Shown one piece after another: positions 26,523-36,937 of a stretch of DNA of 47,138 bases (its first letter is position 1; each line of letters opens with the position of its first letter). The stretch covers positions 1-47,138 of the forward strand of contig CANLAV010000005.1 in the NCBI GenBank assembly GCA_947487905.1. The letters are read 5' to 3'. The stretch comes from Bacteroidota bacterium (GTDB taxonomy: Bacteria > Bacteroidota > Bacteroidia > B-17B0 > Aurantibacillaceae). The translations under genes and the position numbers were made by a program. The notes under the pieces were generated by a model. It was not told the origin of the DNA. It saw nothing but the letters and a program-made list of their open reading frames with translations, and searched no databases.

Positions 26523-27452
26523 CTAGAGTTTAGGTTTAATAAATTCGATATTCCGCTTCAAACCACTATATTTAGTGCGTTTCACGGCACTGCCTTTAAA
26601 TACAGTTGAAAATACCTCTTCATTTAGTTGATACCAATCTGCCGTATTAAAATTTAAAAATCCAGTGGTATTGTTAAATTTTGGCTCTTGATGAAATTCA
26701 CTAAAACTATTCCAAGGACACACATCTTGACACACATCGCAACCGAACATCCAATTATCCATTTTATCTTTAAAATCATTCGGAATTGCCTCCTTTAATT
26801 CAATCGTAAAATAACTGATGCATTTACTGCCGTCAACTACGTATGGCTCAACGATGGCAGAAGTAGGACAAGCGTCTATGCATTTAGTGCAGGTACCACA
26901 ATAATCCTTAATTGCGCCATCATACTCTAAATCTAAATCGATGATTAGTTCGGCAATAAAAAAAAAGGAACCTTGTTGCTTATTTATCAAATTAGAATTT
27001 TTTCCAATCCAACCTAAGCCACTTTTTTTTGCCCATGCTTTATCGAGCACTGGCGCACTATCTACGAAAGCTCTTCCGTTAATGTCGCCAATCTTTTCTT
27101 TGAGTGTAAATAAAAATTCTTTGAGCTTATCATTAATCACATCATGATAATCTAAACCATAGGCATACTTAGAAATTTTTGGTGAACTTGGATTTTGTTG
27201 CTGCTCCGGAAAATAATTATACAATAATGATACTACTGATTTTGCATCATCAACTAAGAGCGTTGGGTTAAGGCGTTTGTCAAAATGATTTTCCATGTAC
27301 TCCATTTTTCCATGTTTATTTTCACTTAACCATTTCTCTAACCTGGGCGCTTCTTCTTCTAAAAATTCAGCTTTGGAAATTCCACAAAAATCAAAACCCA
27401 AACGCTTAGCTTCTTGTTTAATGATAGAAGAGTATGTCGTTTTGTTATTCAT
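26523..27452 (-). CDS. queG: epoxyqueuosine reductase QueG
   Basis: A 309-residue cobalamin-dependent enzyme for the last step of queuosine synthesis on tRNA, reducing epoxyqueuosine. Motifs (numbered from the ATG at 27452): catalytic Asp131 in [10 protein letters not shown], then [12 protein letters not shown], and two 4Fe-4S sites with [12 protein letters not shown] (185-196) and [11 protein letters not shown] (238-248). I start at 27452 ([10 protein letters not shown]) because it overlaps the ruvB stop in an 8-base ATGAATAA arrangement typical of translational coupling; the in-frame ATG at 27467 adds five residues. The ruvB-queG pair recurs in Bacteroidota. Confidence 0.95.
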   Translation of the reverse strand: MNNKTTYSSIIKQEAKRLGFDFCGISKAEFLEEEAPRLEKWLSENKHGKMEYMENHFDKRLNPTLLVDDAKSVVSLLYNYFPEQQQNPSSPKISKYAYGLDYHDVINDKLKEFLFTLKEKIGDINGRAFVDSAPVLDKAWAKKSGLGWIGKNSNLINKQQGSFFFIAELIIDLDLEYDGAIKDYCGTCTKCIDACPTSAIVEPYVVDGSKCISYFTIELKEAIPNDFKDKMDNWMFGCDVCQDVCPWNSFSEFHQEPKFNNTTGFLNFNTADWYQLNEEVFSTVFKGSAVKRTKYSGLKRNIEFIKPKL

Positions 27453-28473
27453 CAAACAATCCACCATTCCTGGCTCTAAACGATTTTCCTAAATGTTTGT
27501 ATGCTTTTTCTGTTGCCTCTCTACCTCTTGGTGTACGGGATAAATACCCTTCTTGAATCAAAAAAGGTTCATAAACTTCTTCAATCGTTCCAGCTTCTTC
27601 GCCAACAGCTGTGCTTATGGTTGTGATGCCGACTGGCCCACCTTTAAATTTATCAATGATTGCTGATAAAATACGGACGTCCATTTCATCTAATCCATTT
27701 TTGTCAACATTTAATGCTTTTAATCCATACGTTGCAATATTGATATCAATACTCCCATCACCTTTTATTTGGGCAAAATCTCTTACGCGGCGCAATAGTG
27801 CATTTGCTATACGTGGGGTTCCTCTACTTCTTCTTGCAATTTCATACGCAGCTTCGTCTGCTATTTTTACACCTAATATATCCGAACTACGTTGCACAAT
27901 GCTCGTTAAAACTTTACTATCGTAATAATTTAAACGAGATGTAATCCCGAAACGTGCACGCAAAGGCGCAGTTAATAAGCCACTACGAGTTGTTGCACCA
28001 ACTAATGTAAACGGATTTAATTTAATTTGAACGGTGCGGGCATTTGGCCCACTATCAATCATGATATCAATTTTATAATCCTCCATAGCAGAATATAAAT
28101 ACTCTTCAACGATAGGACTTAAGCGATGAATTTCGTCAACGAATAAAACATCAAACGGTTCAAGATTAGTTAATAAACCTGCTAAATCGCCTGGCTTATC
28201 AAGTACTGGGCCACTTGTTACTTTCAAGTTTACACCTAAATCATTAGAAATAATATGTGCTAAGGTTGTTTTTCCTAAACCTGGAGGTCCATGCAATAAT
28301 ACATGGTCAAGTGCTTCCTCACGTTGTTTAGCTGCTAAAACAAATACACGTAAATTATCGACAACAGCCTCTTGCCCACTGAAATCACTGAATTCAATAG
28401 GACGAAGTGCTTTTTCGTAATCCTTGTCGGTATTAGTATGCTTTTCGTTATGAGCGTCTAAATTTTCATTCAT
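27445..28473 (-). CDS. ruvB: Holliday junction branch migration helicase RuvB
   Basis: A 342-residue AAA+ motor that drives branch migration of Holliday junctions with RuvA. Walker A is GPPGLGKT (62-69), Walker B DEIH (113-116), then the sensor segment [20 protein letters not shown] and the C-terminal winged helix with [13 protein letters not shown]. It is the first gene of ruvB-queG. A TACTTTTA box (28479-28486, 7 of 8 matches to TAnnTTTG) lies only five bases from the ATG, so a leaderless transcript is possible. Confidence 0.97.
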   Translation of the reverse strand: MNENLDAHNEKHTNTDKDYEKALRPIEFSDFSGQEAVVDNLRVFVLAAKQREEALDHVLLHGPPGLGKTTLAHIISNDLGVNLKVTSGPVLDKPGDLAGLLTNLEPFDVLFVDEIHRLSPIVEEYLYSAMEDYKIDIMIDSGPNARTVQIKLNPFTLVGATTRSGLLTAPLRARFGITSRLNYYDSKVLTSIVQRSSDILGVKIADEAAYEIARRSRGTPRIANALLRRVRDFAQIKGDGSIDINIATYGLKALNVDKNGLDEMDVRILSAIIDKFKGGPVGITTISTAVGEEAGTIEEVYEPFLIQEGYLSRTPRGREATEKAYKHLGKSFRARNGGLFDE

Positions 28474-28580
28474 TCATGTAAAAGTACGCAATAAAAATAA
28501 AGTAGGATGCTACAAATTATAGCATTAGTTTTGCGCCACTCTGAAACTATTTTCAGACAGCTCTAAATTAATGAAGAAAT

Positions 28581-29243
28581 ATGGTAAGCTATTTATATCC
28601 AGTTATTGTTGAAAAAAGAAAAGGAACCGTTACCCCCTATCTAGAAGTTGTAAAATCGAATGGGAAATATGTACTTAATAGTGACAATGCCAATTATTCG
28701 TACGGAGGATTACATGTTTTGTTTAATACTTTTTTTAAGCGTATAGCCATTAAAAAATATGACATCAAAAGTGTTTTATTGCTCGGCATGGGAGCTGGAA
28801 CTGTTGTATCATTGCTTAAACAAAAATATAAAATTGATTGTTCTATTACTGCTCTTGAAAAAGATGAAGTTGTGATTGAATTAGCAAAAAAATATTTTGA
28901 AATTGAAAAATTCAAACAATTGCATATTGTTAACGATGATGCCTTTGAATACGTGAAAACAACTACTAAAAAATTTGATTTAATTATTTCTGATCTTTTT
29001 ATTGATGGAAATGTTCCTGAGCAATTTGCATCACCCGAATACATTACAAATCTGAAGAGAATTTCTAATACTAATAGCTGTTTGATTTATAATAAGATGA
29101 CAGAAGACCGAAAGCATAAGAAAGAAGTAAAGGCATTTGAAAAATTATTTTCTGAAGTGTTTATTGGTGGTCAAACTCACAAGCTCATAGCCAATGATTC
29201 TGAAAATAGTTTGCTTTACTATAACACATTATTGCTTAAATAA
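28581..29243 (+). CDS. spermidine synthase-like methyltransferase-fold protein
   Basis: A 220-residue Rossmann-fold protein of the SpeE-like class. A short N-terminal beta region (1-50, YLEVVKSNGKYVLNS) precedes the nucleotide-binding LLLGMGAGTVVSLL (about 66-79), ALEKDEVVIELAKKYF with the ribose-binding acidic residue, and DLIISDLF, which corresponds to the catalytic Asp region. It is shorter than classical spermidine synthase (about 280), so the amino-acceptor substrate is uncertain. It could transfer aminopropyl or methyl groups. It is a single gene flanked by the divergent ruvB and a bidirectional terminator. Confidence 0.8.
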   Translation: MVSYLYPVIVEKRKGTVTPYLEVVKSNGKYVLNSDNANYSYGGLHVLFNTFFKRIAIKKYDIKSVLLLGMGAGTVVSLLKQKYKIDCSITALEKDEVVIELAKKYFEIEKFKQLHIVNDDAFEYVKTTTKKFDLIISDLFIDGNVPEQFASPEYITNLKRISNTNSCLIYNKMTEDRKHKKEVKAFEKLFSEVFIGGQTHKLIANDSENSLLYYNTLLLK

Positions 29244-29274
29244 AAAAGACGTGTTAAATTAACACGTCTTTTTT
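29242..29274. terminator. bidirectional terminator between convergent genes
   Basis: A nearly perfect 33 bp palindrome: A6, GACGTGTTAA, one central A, TTAACACGTC, T6. It starts inside the stop codon of the spermidine-synthase-like gene and ends 22 bp before the stop of the convergent gene at 29297, so it can end both transcripts. Confidence 0.9.
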
Positions 29275-29296
29275 ATTATTTAAATGCCATTATATT

Positions 29297-32200
29297 TTAT
29301 TCTTTTACAAACTTAAATTTCTTGTCAATGGTGTTTGTTTTTAACTCCAATACATAAATTCCTTTTGCTAAATTTTCAATATTAATTTTTTCTGTCATAG
29401 CATTTAATAAGAGTTGTTTTTCGATCGCCACTTTACCAGAAACATCAACCACTTTTATTTCAGCAATTGCGTTTACTAATTCAGAAGGAATGGTAAGTGT
29501 GATTTGATTTTTAGCAGGATTCGGTCCTAAAATGATGGCATTAAAAATATGCAATTCATTTATTCCGGATAATATAACGGACGACACGGCTGATGAAGAT
29601 TGACACCCAAATGGTGAGGTAATCCATACAGAATAATATCCGGTAGAAGTAACTGTATACGTTTGTCCTGTTGCACCAGCAATAGGTGATCCGTTTAAAT
29701 ACCATTGGTTGCCACTAGCAGAGCTAGAAGTTAATACCGAACCACTTTGAGAAATAGTAGGAACGGCAGGTGTAGATCCAACCGTCACCGTAGTTGTTTT
29801 AACAACTGTACAAGCACCAACATATCCTGTGCAAGTATAAACTGTTGTTACAGTTGGAGAAACACTAATGGATGAAGAGGTTCCTCCTCCATTTGACCAA
29901 GAATAAGTAGTTGCACCAGATGCTGAAATCGTTGTTGGAACTCCACTACAAACGGTAGCAGATGTTAAGGCCATTGTAGGAGTTGTTGATACTACAATGG
30001 TATTTGTAAATACAGTACTCGTTCCATATACATTTGTACTTTTCATCGATACAGTATAAACACCTGCAGAAGTATAAGTAACTGTTGGGTTTTTAACTGT
30101 TGACAAAGCTGGCGTTGCTCCTGTTAATGTCCATGTCCATGCTGTTGGTGTGTTTGACGACTGATCATTAAATACAAAAGGAACATTTACGCAAGCAGAA
30201 GAAAAAACTGTAGAGTAGTTAGGAACTGGCGGTGTTAAAGGATTAGTATATAAATCTGATTGCCAAACACCTCTTCCGTAGGTACCTGCTCTCAACTTAC
30301 TTGTTGCATAATGAATTTCAAAATCAGTAACGATAACATTTGGCAGATTGGTCATAAATGGAATAAAACTCGTCATACTTCCGTCTTTAAAATAAACACC
30401 AACATCTGTTCCTACATAAATAGCATCATTTAAATTTTTAGTATAAATAATGCAATTAACGGGTAAGTTCGGTAATCCAGCAGATATATTTGTCCATGAT
30501 GTTCCACCATTCGTTGTAACGAACACTTTATTACCCGCCGAATATCCAGAAAATGTAACAAATACATTATTTGCATCCAAATTATCAACTGCGATGTTTG
30601 TAATAGCAGCCGATCCAGTTGGCAATCCTGCACTGATATTTGTCCAAGTACCACCGCTATTAATCGTTTTAAATAAACTGGTTGAACGCGCTGCATAAAG
30701 TGCTGCTGCATTTGATGGAGCAGCAGCAATGTTCAATACATCACCAGAACCAGCAATAGTGCCCATTTGAGACCACAAGTTTCCTTTATTTGTAGATTTA
30801 AATACTTGTTGGTATCCACAATAAAAAATATTGGCATTATTTGGATCTTGAATAATTGGAGAAACCCAAGCTCCTGTGCCTGTTAAACCTGTTGTAATGG
30901 CACTCCAATTTACACCACCATCAGTAGATTTATTAAAATCACCGTATACATAAGATTCAATTAGTGTTGCATTGCTACTCCAATCTACAAAACAATCAGC
31001 TCCGTCGCCCCCATATACTTCTGTCCAAGTTGTGCCATTCATCAAATTAGTTCCATTATCTTGATGCCCAGATAAAACATAATTTGGAGTTGCGGCTTGC
31101 GCAGATTGCCCAATTTTATATACTTGAGCAATGTTCATTTGGCCATTAATAGTTGTCCAAGCTGTTCCACTAGTTGTTGTTCTAGAAATTCCACCATCGT
31201 GACCTAAATAACAAGTTGTTCCAGATACGTATTCAACGGCGTGCAAATCAGCATGAACATATGGTTTACCACCCCCACCGTACCAATGGGTATTTAAAGT
31301 CCATGTTGTTCCTCCATTTGTTGACTTCCAGGTGTTAACCCCTCCACAAATAATTTCTTCCTTGTTAGTTGGAGAAACGCCGCAAGCAATGTCGTACCAT
31401 CCTTGTCCGCCAGTATCAGTGCCTCCGGTGCTCCAGCCAAAGATATTTGGTGTTGAAGATCGTAATGTGAACGTAGCTCCTCCATCAACAGAACGATAAA
31501 CACCACCGAAACTATTATCAGCAGATTTACTACATAAAATATAAATATAATCTGGATCTGCTGGTGTTACAGACAAAGCCATTCGGTTTACCCCAGTTGT
31601 TGGAAGTCCAGTTGCGACCGTTGTGAATGTTGTGCCTCCATTAATTGACCGAACAAAAGTGCTTTGAGTAACCGCAAACACATTGGTCGTATCGCCTCCT
31701 GCAGTCGTTTTATACTCCATGTCTTTATAAGTTCCTGTTTTTACTTGATTCCAAGTTATACCAGCATTATTCGTTCTATATATTCCATTACTAGTTGCTG
31801 CCAACAACACATTAGGATTTTTTGAATTAATTAATAATCTACCTATTGTACGACCTAAGTTTACTCCCCAATTCAAGCCAGTTGTAGCCCAAGTTAATCC
31901 TCCATCTGTTGATTTATAAATTCCAACGGATGAATTGTCATTTGCATCAATATCACCTGTTGCTAAATACATAATGTTTGTATTCAAAGGATTAATAGCT
32001 AAATCAGAGCAACCAAGCACAGCTAAGGTATTCGTATTTGTTGACCAATTAACACCATTATCGGTAGACTTCCATAAACCTCCTGCGCCAGTCCCTACGA
32101 AAATGGTTGTTGGAACGCCTGGCATAAAACGAATAAATGTTAAACGACCAGCATCTCCGCCAATTGGTGAACCAAATGGACCAATTGGTGCCCAATTACC

Positions 32201-32524
32201 AGAAGTGCTTGATGGTGAACTAATTTTAGCAGCCGTCGTTGGATTTGCTAATAAGAAACTTTGAAACTCTTCGAAAGCTTTAGAAGGTGAAGCTAACTTT
32301 AAATTGCCACTCGGATAAACTCTTGGTTCTGCCATCCATTCCCAACGCTTAAATTGTTTATACCCTTTTCCTCGCTCATAGCTATGAGTTTGCCAATAGG
32401 TATTAAATTCATTTTGAATGGAATAGAAATTTTCATTACTGTTTTTATACTTATCTACCCAGTTTTGGGAAAATGATGAAATAGAAATTAATGAAAATGA
32501 AATTAATGATAAAAGTTTTTTCAT
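29297..32524 (-). CDS. secreted beta-propeller/PKD protein with T9SS type A sorting domain
   Basis: A 1075-residue exported protein. A signal peptide (1-19, ending SSFS) is followed by about 110-745 of VPS10/sortilin-BNR-type repeats, with recurrent GxxxSTDGGxTW units such as IYKSTDGGLTW and VYRSVDGGATF. Then comes a PKD domain (about 765-850, FNDQSSNTPTAWTWT, TYTSAGVYTVSMK), an Ig/gliding-motility-like stretch with SNGGGTSSSISVSP, and a T9SS type A sorting domain over the last 80 residues (GPNPAKNQITLTIP to VLELKTN). I infer a surface or secreted protein that binds or degrades polymers; no catalytic residues are evident. A TATATTTG box lies at 32550-32557. Confidence 0.92.
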   Translation of the reverse strand: MKKLLSLISFSLISISSFSQNWVDKYKNSNENFYSIQNEFNTYWQTHSYERGKGYKQFKRWEWMAEPRVYPSGNLKLASPSKAFEEFQSFLLANPTTAAKISSPSSTSGNWAPIGPFGSPIGGDAGRLTFIRFMPGVPTTIFVGTGAGGLWKSTDNGVNWSTNTNTLAVLGCSDLAINPLNTNIMYLATGDIDANDNSSVGIYKSTDGGLTWATTGLNWGVNLGRTIGRLLINSKNPNVLLAATSNGIYRTNNAGITWNQVKTGTYKDMEYKTTAGGDTTNVFAVTQSTFVRSINGGTTFTTVATGLPTTGVNRMALSVTPADPDYIYILCSKSADNSFGGVYRSVDGGATFTLRSSTPNIFGWSTGGTDTGGQGWYDIACGVSPTNKEEIICGGVNTWKSTNGGTTWTLNTHWYGGGGKPYVHADLHAVEYVSGTTCYLGHDGGISRTTTSGTAWTTINGQMNIAQVYKIGQSAQAATPNYVLSGHQDNGTNLMNGTTWTEVYGGDGADCFVDWSSNATLIESYVYGDFNKSTDGGVNWSAITTGLTGTGAWVSPIIQDPNNANIFYCGYQQVFKSTNKGNLWSQMGTIAGSGDVLNIAAAPSNAAALYAARSTSLFKTINSGGTWTNISAGLPTGSAAITNIAVDNLDANNVFVTFSGYSAGNKVFVTTNGGTSWTNISAGLPNLPVNCIIYTKNLNDAIYVGTDVGVYFKDGSMTSFIPFMTNLPNVIVTDFEIHYATSKLRAGTYGRGVWQSDLYTNPLTPPVPNYSTVFSSACVNVPFVFNDQSSNTPTAWTWTLTGATPALSTVKNPTVTYTSAGVYTVSMKSTNVYGTSTVFTNTIVVSTTPTMALTSATVCSGVPTTISASGATTYSWSNGGGTSSSISVSPTVTTVYTCTGYVGACTVVKTTTVTVGSTPAVPTISQSGSVLTSSSASGNQWYLNGSPIAGATGQTYTVTSTGYYSVWITSPFGCQSSSAVSSVILSGINELHIFNAIILGPNPAKNQITLTIPSELVNAIAEIKVVDVSGKVAIEKQLLLNAMTEKINIENLAKGIYVLELKTNTIDKKFKFVKE

Positions 32525-32549
32525 GTGTTGTTTTTCGTAGTTATTACTT

Positions 32550-32557
32550 CAAATATA
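32550..32557 (-). promoter_or_regulatory. -7 element of the beta-propeller protein gene
   Basis: On the minus strand TATATTTG matches the Bacteroidota -7 consensus, 25 bp before the ATG at 32524. I see no clear -33 TTTG at normal spacing. Confidence 0.5.
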
Positions 32558-32712
32558 ATTAAAAAAAATTATTTAAAAAAAAGCTATAATGTGTCAACTA
32601 TTTGATTGCTAAAACAATTCTAACTTTTCAATTATTTAAAACAATTGGATGTTATTTTTGTTTAAAATTATAATATATGATAGCTACATGTCGTTATTAT
32701 ATCAAAAAAACA

Positions 32713-32720
32713 TATATTTG
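32713..32720 (+). promoter_or_regulatory. dxs -7 element TATATTTG five bases before the ATG
   Basis: TATATTTG is followed by TTATA and then the dxs ATG at 32726. In Bacteroidota the last G of this box is near position -7, so transcription would begin at or one base into the start codon, implying a leaderless mRNA. No good -33 box is visible, and the next in-frame standard start codon is far inside the gene. Confidence 0.45.
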
Positions 32721-32725
32721 TTATA

Positions 32726-34675
32726 ATGGAAATTGTAAAAGGCTCAGGGGTTGCCCAAGGTGAATTATTAGAAAAAGTAAATTCGCCGGCTGACTTAAAA
32801 AAATTAAATCCAAATCAATTGGAGCAGTTCTGCAAGGAGTTGCGCCAATATATTGTTGATATTGTTTCTACAAAAGGTGGGCACTTTGGTGCTTCCCTTG
32901 GCGTAGTTGAACTTACAACAGCCATCCATTATGTATTTAATACGCCTTACGACCAATTAGTTTGGGATGTAGGACATCAAGCCTATGGCCATAAAATCAT
33001 TACTGGACGAAAAGATATATTTCACACGAACCGTATTTACAAGGGTATAAGTGGATTTCCTAAGCGTTCGGAAAGTGAATACGATACCTTTGGGGTAGGA
33101 CATTCTTCGACTTCAATTGGTGCTGCATTAGGAATGGCGGTTGCGTCTAAATATAATGAGATTAAAGATAAGCAGCATATTGCAGTGATTGGCGATGGTT
33201 CAATGACAGCAGGTATGGCATTCGAAGCATTAAATCATGCAGGTAGTGCTAATGCAAATATATTGGTTATATTGAATGATAATTGTATGAGTATAGATCC
33301 TAACGTTGGGGCGCTGCGCGATTATTTGACAGATATTACAACTTCACATACTTATAATAAAACAAAAGATAAGGTTTGGGAATTGTTGGGTAAAATCAGC
33401 AAATTTGGACCAAATGCTCAAGAAATTGCCAGTAAGCTCGAAAATGCAGTAAAAACAAGCCTTTTAAACCAAAGTAATTTATTTGAATCGCTTAAATTTA
33501 GATACTTTGGGCCAATTGATGGACACGATGTCGGCCGTCTAACAAAAATAATGAGTGATTTAAAAGATATTCCTGGTCCTAAAATTTTACACGTATTAAC
33601 TCAAAAAGGAAAGGGATACCAATTTAGTGAAGAAGGAAACCCAACATTATGGCATGCTCCAGGTTTATTTAATAAAGATACCGGAGAAATCATTAAAGTA
33701 ATTCCTACAAGTCCTCAACCACCAAAATACCAAGATGTATTTGGACATACCATTGTTGAACTCGCCGAATTAAATAAAAAAATAATGGGTATTACCCCAG
33801 CCATGCCAAGTGGAAGTTCATTAAATATTATGATGAAAGCTATGCCAGACAGAGCATTTGATGTTGGTATTGCCGAACAACATGCAGTAACTTTCAGCGC
33901 AGGATTAGCAACACAAGGATTAATTCCATTTTGTAATATTTACTCATCATTTATGCAGCGTGCTTATGACCAAGTGGTGCATGATGTTGCCTTGCAAAAT
34001 TTAAAAGTAGTATTTTGTTTAGACAGAGGAGGATTAGCCGGTGCGGATGGTCCAACACATCATGGTGCATTTGACATTGCTTATTTCCGATGCATTCCAA
34101 ACATGATTGTAAGTGCTCCAATGAACGAAGAAGAGTTACGTAATTTAATGTACACGGCCCAACTTGATGAAACGCCAGGTTGTTTTAGTATTCGTTATCC
34201 AAGAGGAAATGGTGTCATGGTTAATTGGAAAACACCCTTTCAAAAAATAGAAATTGGAAAGGGAAGAAAATTAAAAGATGGCAAAGATATCGCTATTTTA
34301 TCTCTTGGTCATCCAGGAAACTTTGCAGCCAGTGCTATTAAAAAACTTGAAGAAGAAAACATAATGGTTGCGCACTATGACCTACGTTTTGCGAAACCAT
34401 TAGATGAATCTTTATTACATGAAGTTTTTTCTAAATATAAAAAAGTTATTACCATAGAAGATGGTTGTTTAATGGGAGGTGTTGGTTCAGCGATTTTAGA
34501 ATTTATGGCTGATCATAATTATTCCGCCCATGTAAAACGATTAGGAATTCCAGACAGATTTATTGAACATGGTGAACCAATCGAACTGTATGAAGAATGT
34601 GGTTTTTCTGCTGAGCAAATTTATTCTGAATTACGTGACATGCTTGCTGAAAGCAAAACGAAATTAGTTGGATAA
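32726..34675 (+). CDS. dxs: 1-deoxy-D-xylulose-5-phosphate synthase
   Basis: A 649-residue thiamine-diphosphate transketolase-like enzyme, first step of the MEP isoprenoid pathway (pyruvate plus glyceraldehyde 3-phosphate to DXP). The ThDP motif runs from GDGSMTAGMAFEALNHAG (156-173) to NDN (184-186). Other motifs: DVGHQAYGHKI (81-91), VLTQKGKGY, and LDRGGLAGADGPTHHGAFD in the pyrimidine-binding domain, then a transketolase C-terminal domain. The first 10 residues are extra relative to the usual LLEKINSPADLKKL start, but no alternative start codon is available. asnS follows after 80 bp behind its own promoter. Confidence 0.97.
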   Translation: MEIVKGSGVAQGELLEKVNSPADLKKLNPNQLEQFCKELRQYIVDIVSTKGGHFGASLGVVELTTAIHYVFNTPYDQLVWDVGHQAYGHKIITGRKDIFHTNRIYKGISGFPKRSESEYDTFGVGHSSTSIGAALGMAVASKYNEIKDKQHIAVIGDGSMTAGMAFEALNHAGSANANILVILNDNCMSIDPNVGALRDYLTDITTSHTYNKTKDKVWELLGKISKFGPNAQEIASKLENAVKTSLLNQSNLFESLKFRYFGPIDGHDVGRLTKIMSDLKDIPGPKILHVLTQKGKGYQFSEEGNPTLWHAPGLFNKDTGEIIKVIPTSPQPPKYQDVFGHTIVELAELNKKIMGITPAMPSGSSLNIMMKAMPDRAFDVGIAEQHAVTFSAGLATQGLIPFCNIYSSFMQRAYDQVVHDVALQNLKVVFCLDRGGLAGADGPTHHGAFDIAYFRCIPNMIVSAPMNEEELRNLMYTAQLDETPGCFSIRYPRGNGVMVNWKTPFQKIEIGKGRKLKDGKDIAILSLGHPGNFAASAIKKLEEENIMVAHYDLRFAKPLDESLLHEVFSKYKKVITIEDGCLMGGVGSAILEFMADHNYSAHVKRLGIPDRFIEHGEPIELYEECGFSAEQIYSELRDMLAESKTKLVG

Positions 34676-34698
34676 TTTTGCCATAATAATGCCGTGTT

Positions 34699-34733
34699 TT
34701 TGAAGTAAATTATACTTAAAATCATTAACTTCA
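34699..34733 (+). promoter_or_regulatory. possible asnS promoter
   Basis: TTTG (34699-34702) is followed after 23 bp by TAACTTCA (34726-34733), a variant of TAnnTTTG, with an implied leader of about 15 nt before the asnS ATG. The -7 box has two mismatches, so this is a moderate call. Confidence 0.4.
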
Positions 34734-34755
34734 CGCCACATTAGTAATTAGAAAT

Positions 34756-36204
34756 ATGGCACGCACAAAAATTAAAGAAATTTTAAAAGGTAACTTAATC
34801 GATCAAACCGTAAACGTAAAAGGTTGGGTAAGAACATTTCGCAACAACTCTTTTATTGCCTTGAATGATGGTTCAAGTATTCATAATTTACAAGCCGTAG
34901 TAAATTTTGAAACGACAGATGATAACATTTTAAAACGTATTACGCCAGGTGCTTGCATCAGCGTAACTGGTTTATTAATTGCTTCACAAGGAAAAGGTCA
35001 GACTGTTGAAATAAAAGTAACTGATATTGAAATTTATGGAGATAGTGAATCTGACGTGTCTAAATCTCATTCATATCCATTACAACCTAAAGCACATTCA
35101 CTTGAATATTTAAGGGAAATAGCTCACTTACGTTTTCGTACTAACACATTTGGTGCTGTATTTAGAGTGCGTCACACGTTAGCTTATGCTATACATAAAT
35201 TTTTTAACGATAAAGGGTTTGTGTATTTACATACACCGATTATTACAAGCAGTGACGCAGAAGGCGCAGGAGAAATGTTTCGTGTTACCACACTTGATAC
35301 AAAAAACCCACCATTAACAGATGAAAAGGAGGTTGATTATAAACAAGACTTCTTCGGAAAATCAACAAATCTAACGGTTTCAGGACAATTAGAAGGTGAA
35401 TTAGGTGCGATGGCTTTTAGTGATGTTTATACATTTGGGCCAACTTTCAGAGCTGAAAATTCAAACACCACGCGTCACTTAGCCGAGTTTTGGATGATTG
35501 AACCAGAAATGGCATTTTTTGATTTGAAAGATAACATGGCTCTCGCAGAAGAGATGTTGAAATTTGTTATTACTTATGCTTTAGAAAACAATAAAGAAGA
35601 TATTGATTTTTTATCACAACGATTATTTGATGAGGAAAAACAAAAACCACAAGCAGACAGAAGTGAATTAACGTTACTAGAGAAACTTCATTTTTGTTTA
35701 GGTAATGAGTTTGCGAAAATAACTTATACTGAGGCCATAGATATTTTAAGAGAGTCTAATCATAATAAGAAAAAGAAGTTTCAATATATCATAGAAGGTT
35801 GGGGAGCTGATTTACAAAGCGAACACGAACGCTACTTAGTTGAAAAACATTTTAAAAAACCAGTTATTTTAACCGATTACCCAAAAGACATTAAGTCATT
35901 TTACATGCGTCAAAATGAAGATGGAAAAACGGTGGCTGCTATGGATATTTTATTCCCTGGTATTGGCGAAATTATTGGCGGTTCGCAACGTGAAGAGCGT
36001 TTAGAAAAATTAGAAAACCGAATGAATGAAATGAATATTCCAACCCACGACTTACAATGGTATTTAGACACTCGACGTTTTGGAACTTGTCCGCATGCTG
36101 GGTTTGGATTAGGTTTTGAACGTTTGGTTTTATTTGTAACTGGCATGACTAATATTAGAGATGTTATTGCCTTTCCGCGTACACCAAATAATTGTGAGTT
36201 TTAA
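34756..36204 (+). CDS. asnS: asparaginyl-tRNA synthetase
   Basis: A 482-residue class IIb synthetase. An N-terminal OB-fold anticodon-binding domain (about 1-110, [19 protein letters not shown]) precedes the catalytic core with motif 2 [21 protein letters not shown] split over about 231-251 and motif 3 [10 protein letters not shown] (about 455-464). The early [16 protein letters not shown] and the asparagine-specific motif 2 support AsnRS rather than AspRS. It charges tRNA-Asn directly, so this organism need not rely on the amidation route. Length is normal. Confidence 0.97.
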   Translation: MARTKIKEILKGNLIDQTVNVKGWVRTFRNNSFIALNDGSSIHNLQAVVNFETTDDNILKRITPGACISVTGLLIASQGKGQTVEIKVTDIEIYGDSESDVSKSHSYPLQPKAHSLEYLREIAHLRFRTNTFGAVFRVRHTLAYAIHKFFNDKGFVYLHTPIITSSDAEGAGEMFRVTTLDTKNPPLTDEKEVDYKQDFFGKSTNLTVSGQLEGELGAMAFSDVYTFGPTFRAENSNTTRHLAEFWMIEPEMAFFDLKDNMALAEEMLKFVITYALENNKEDIDFLSQRLFDEEKQKPQADRSELTLLEKLHFCLGNEFAKITYTEAIDILRESNHNKKKKFQYIIEGWGADLQSEHERYLVEKHFKKPVILTDYPKDIKSFYMRQNEDGKTVAAMDILFPGIGEIIGGSQREERLEKLENRMNEMNIPTHDLQWYLDTRRFGTCPHAGFGLGFERLVLFVTGMTNIRDVIAFPRTPNNCEF

Positions 36205-36252
36205 AACAAACTGATTTTTAAAAATTCATGGGCTGAATGTTAAGTAAGGATC

Positions 36253-36630
36253 ATGCATGCAAAAATTTTAAATACACTTCTCATATTATCCTCTTTAATT
36301 GGGTATTTAGAGTGGAGTGGCAATAATCACCTTTTTATTTTTGAAGCTGAAAGAGAAATTATTTTGAAATTATTTACAGATACGAACGCTGTTATTCATC
36401 CGCTCATTATTATTCCAATTGGAGGACAAATCCTTTTAGTACTTACACTTTTTCAAAAAAAAGCAAATAAAATTATGACATATCTAAGCATCGCGATGCT
36501 TGGCTGTTTGCTTTACTTTATGCTATTTATAGGGCTAATGAGTTTAAACTATAAAATAATCATTTCAACGCTACCGTTTTTATTTACATCAATTTTAATT
36601 ATTAGACGTTTCTATCAATCTTCATTATAA
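36253..36630 (+). CDS. small integral membrane protein, unknown function
   Basis: A 125-residue protein with about four predicted transmembrane helices (near residues 4-20, 48-66, 73-95 and 98-117), an acidic residue-containing loop (FEAEREI) and a basic C-terminus (RRFYQ). There is no motif I recognise. It lies 48 bp after asnS on the same strand without an obvious terminator between, so read-through expression is possible. Confidence 0.7.
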   Translation: MHAKILNTLLILSSLIGYLEWSGNNHLFIFEAEREIILKLFTDTNAVIHPLIIIPIGGQILLVLTLFQKKANKIMTYLSIAMLGCLLYFMLFIGLMSLNYKIIISTLPFLFTSILIIRRFYQSSL

Positions 36631-36678
36631 TTAGCAAAGCACGAAGCCGTTAGATTACTTGAAATAAAATGAAGTCCA

Positions 36679-36712
36679 TAAAAAAACCCCTTCAGTTTCC
36701 TGAAAAGGTTTT
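36679..36712 (-). terminator. terminator of yceD-rpmF
   Basis: On the minus strand AAAACCTTTTCAG (36700-36712) pairs with CTGAAGGGGTTTT (36683-36695) around a GAAA loop, with two central mismatches, and is followed by a T7 run. It lies 22 bp after the rpmF stop. A G-to-A-type mismatch pair weakens the stem, but the position fits. Confidence 0.7.
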
Positions 36713-36734
36713 ATAATACTATTTGTAGTTAAAA

Positions 36735-36926
36735 TTAAGCTTTAACTGCTTTTTCCATTACAACTTTTCCCTTGTAATACAATTTTCCTTCAAACCAATG
36801 TGCACGGTGAAATAAATGAGCTTCGCCAGTTGTCGTGTCTTTTGCAATCGTCATATGCGGTGCTTTGTATGTAGAACGACGTGAGTCTCTTCTTGATCTG
36901 GATAGTTTTCTTTTTGGATTAGGCAT
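36735..36926 (-). CDS. rpmF: 50S ribosomal protein L32 (cysteine-free form)
   Basis: A 63-residue L32 starting [17 protein letters not shown], with [11 protein letters not shown] in the part that in other bacteria carries zinc-binding cysteines. No cysteine is present, so this is the C-minus paralogue type seen in Flavobacteriia-like lineages. It follows the YceD gene by 11 bp, the conserved yceD-rpmF operon. Confidence 0.96.
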   Translation of the reverse strand: MPNPKRKLSRSRRDSRRSTYKAPHMTIAKDTTTGEAHLFHRAHWFEGKLYYKGKVVMEKAVKA

Positions 36927-36937
36927 GGTATTTAATT

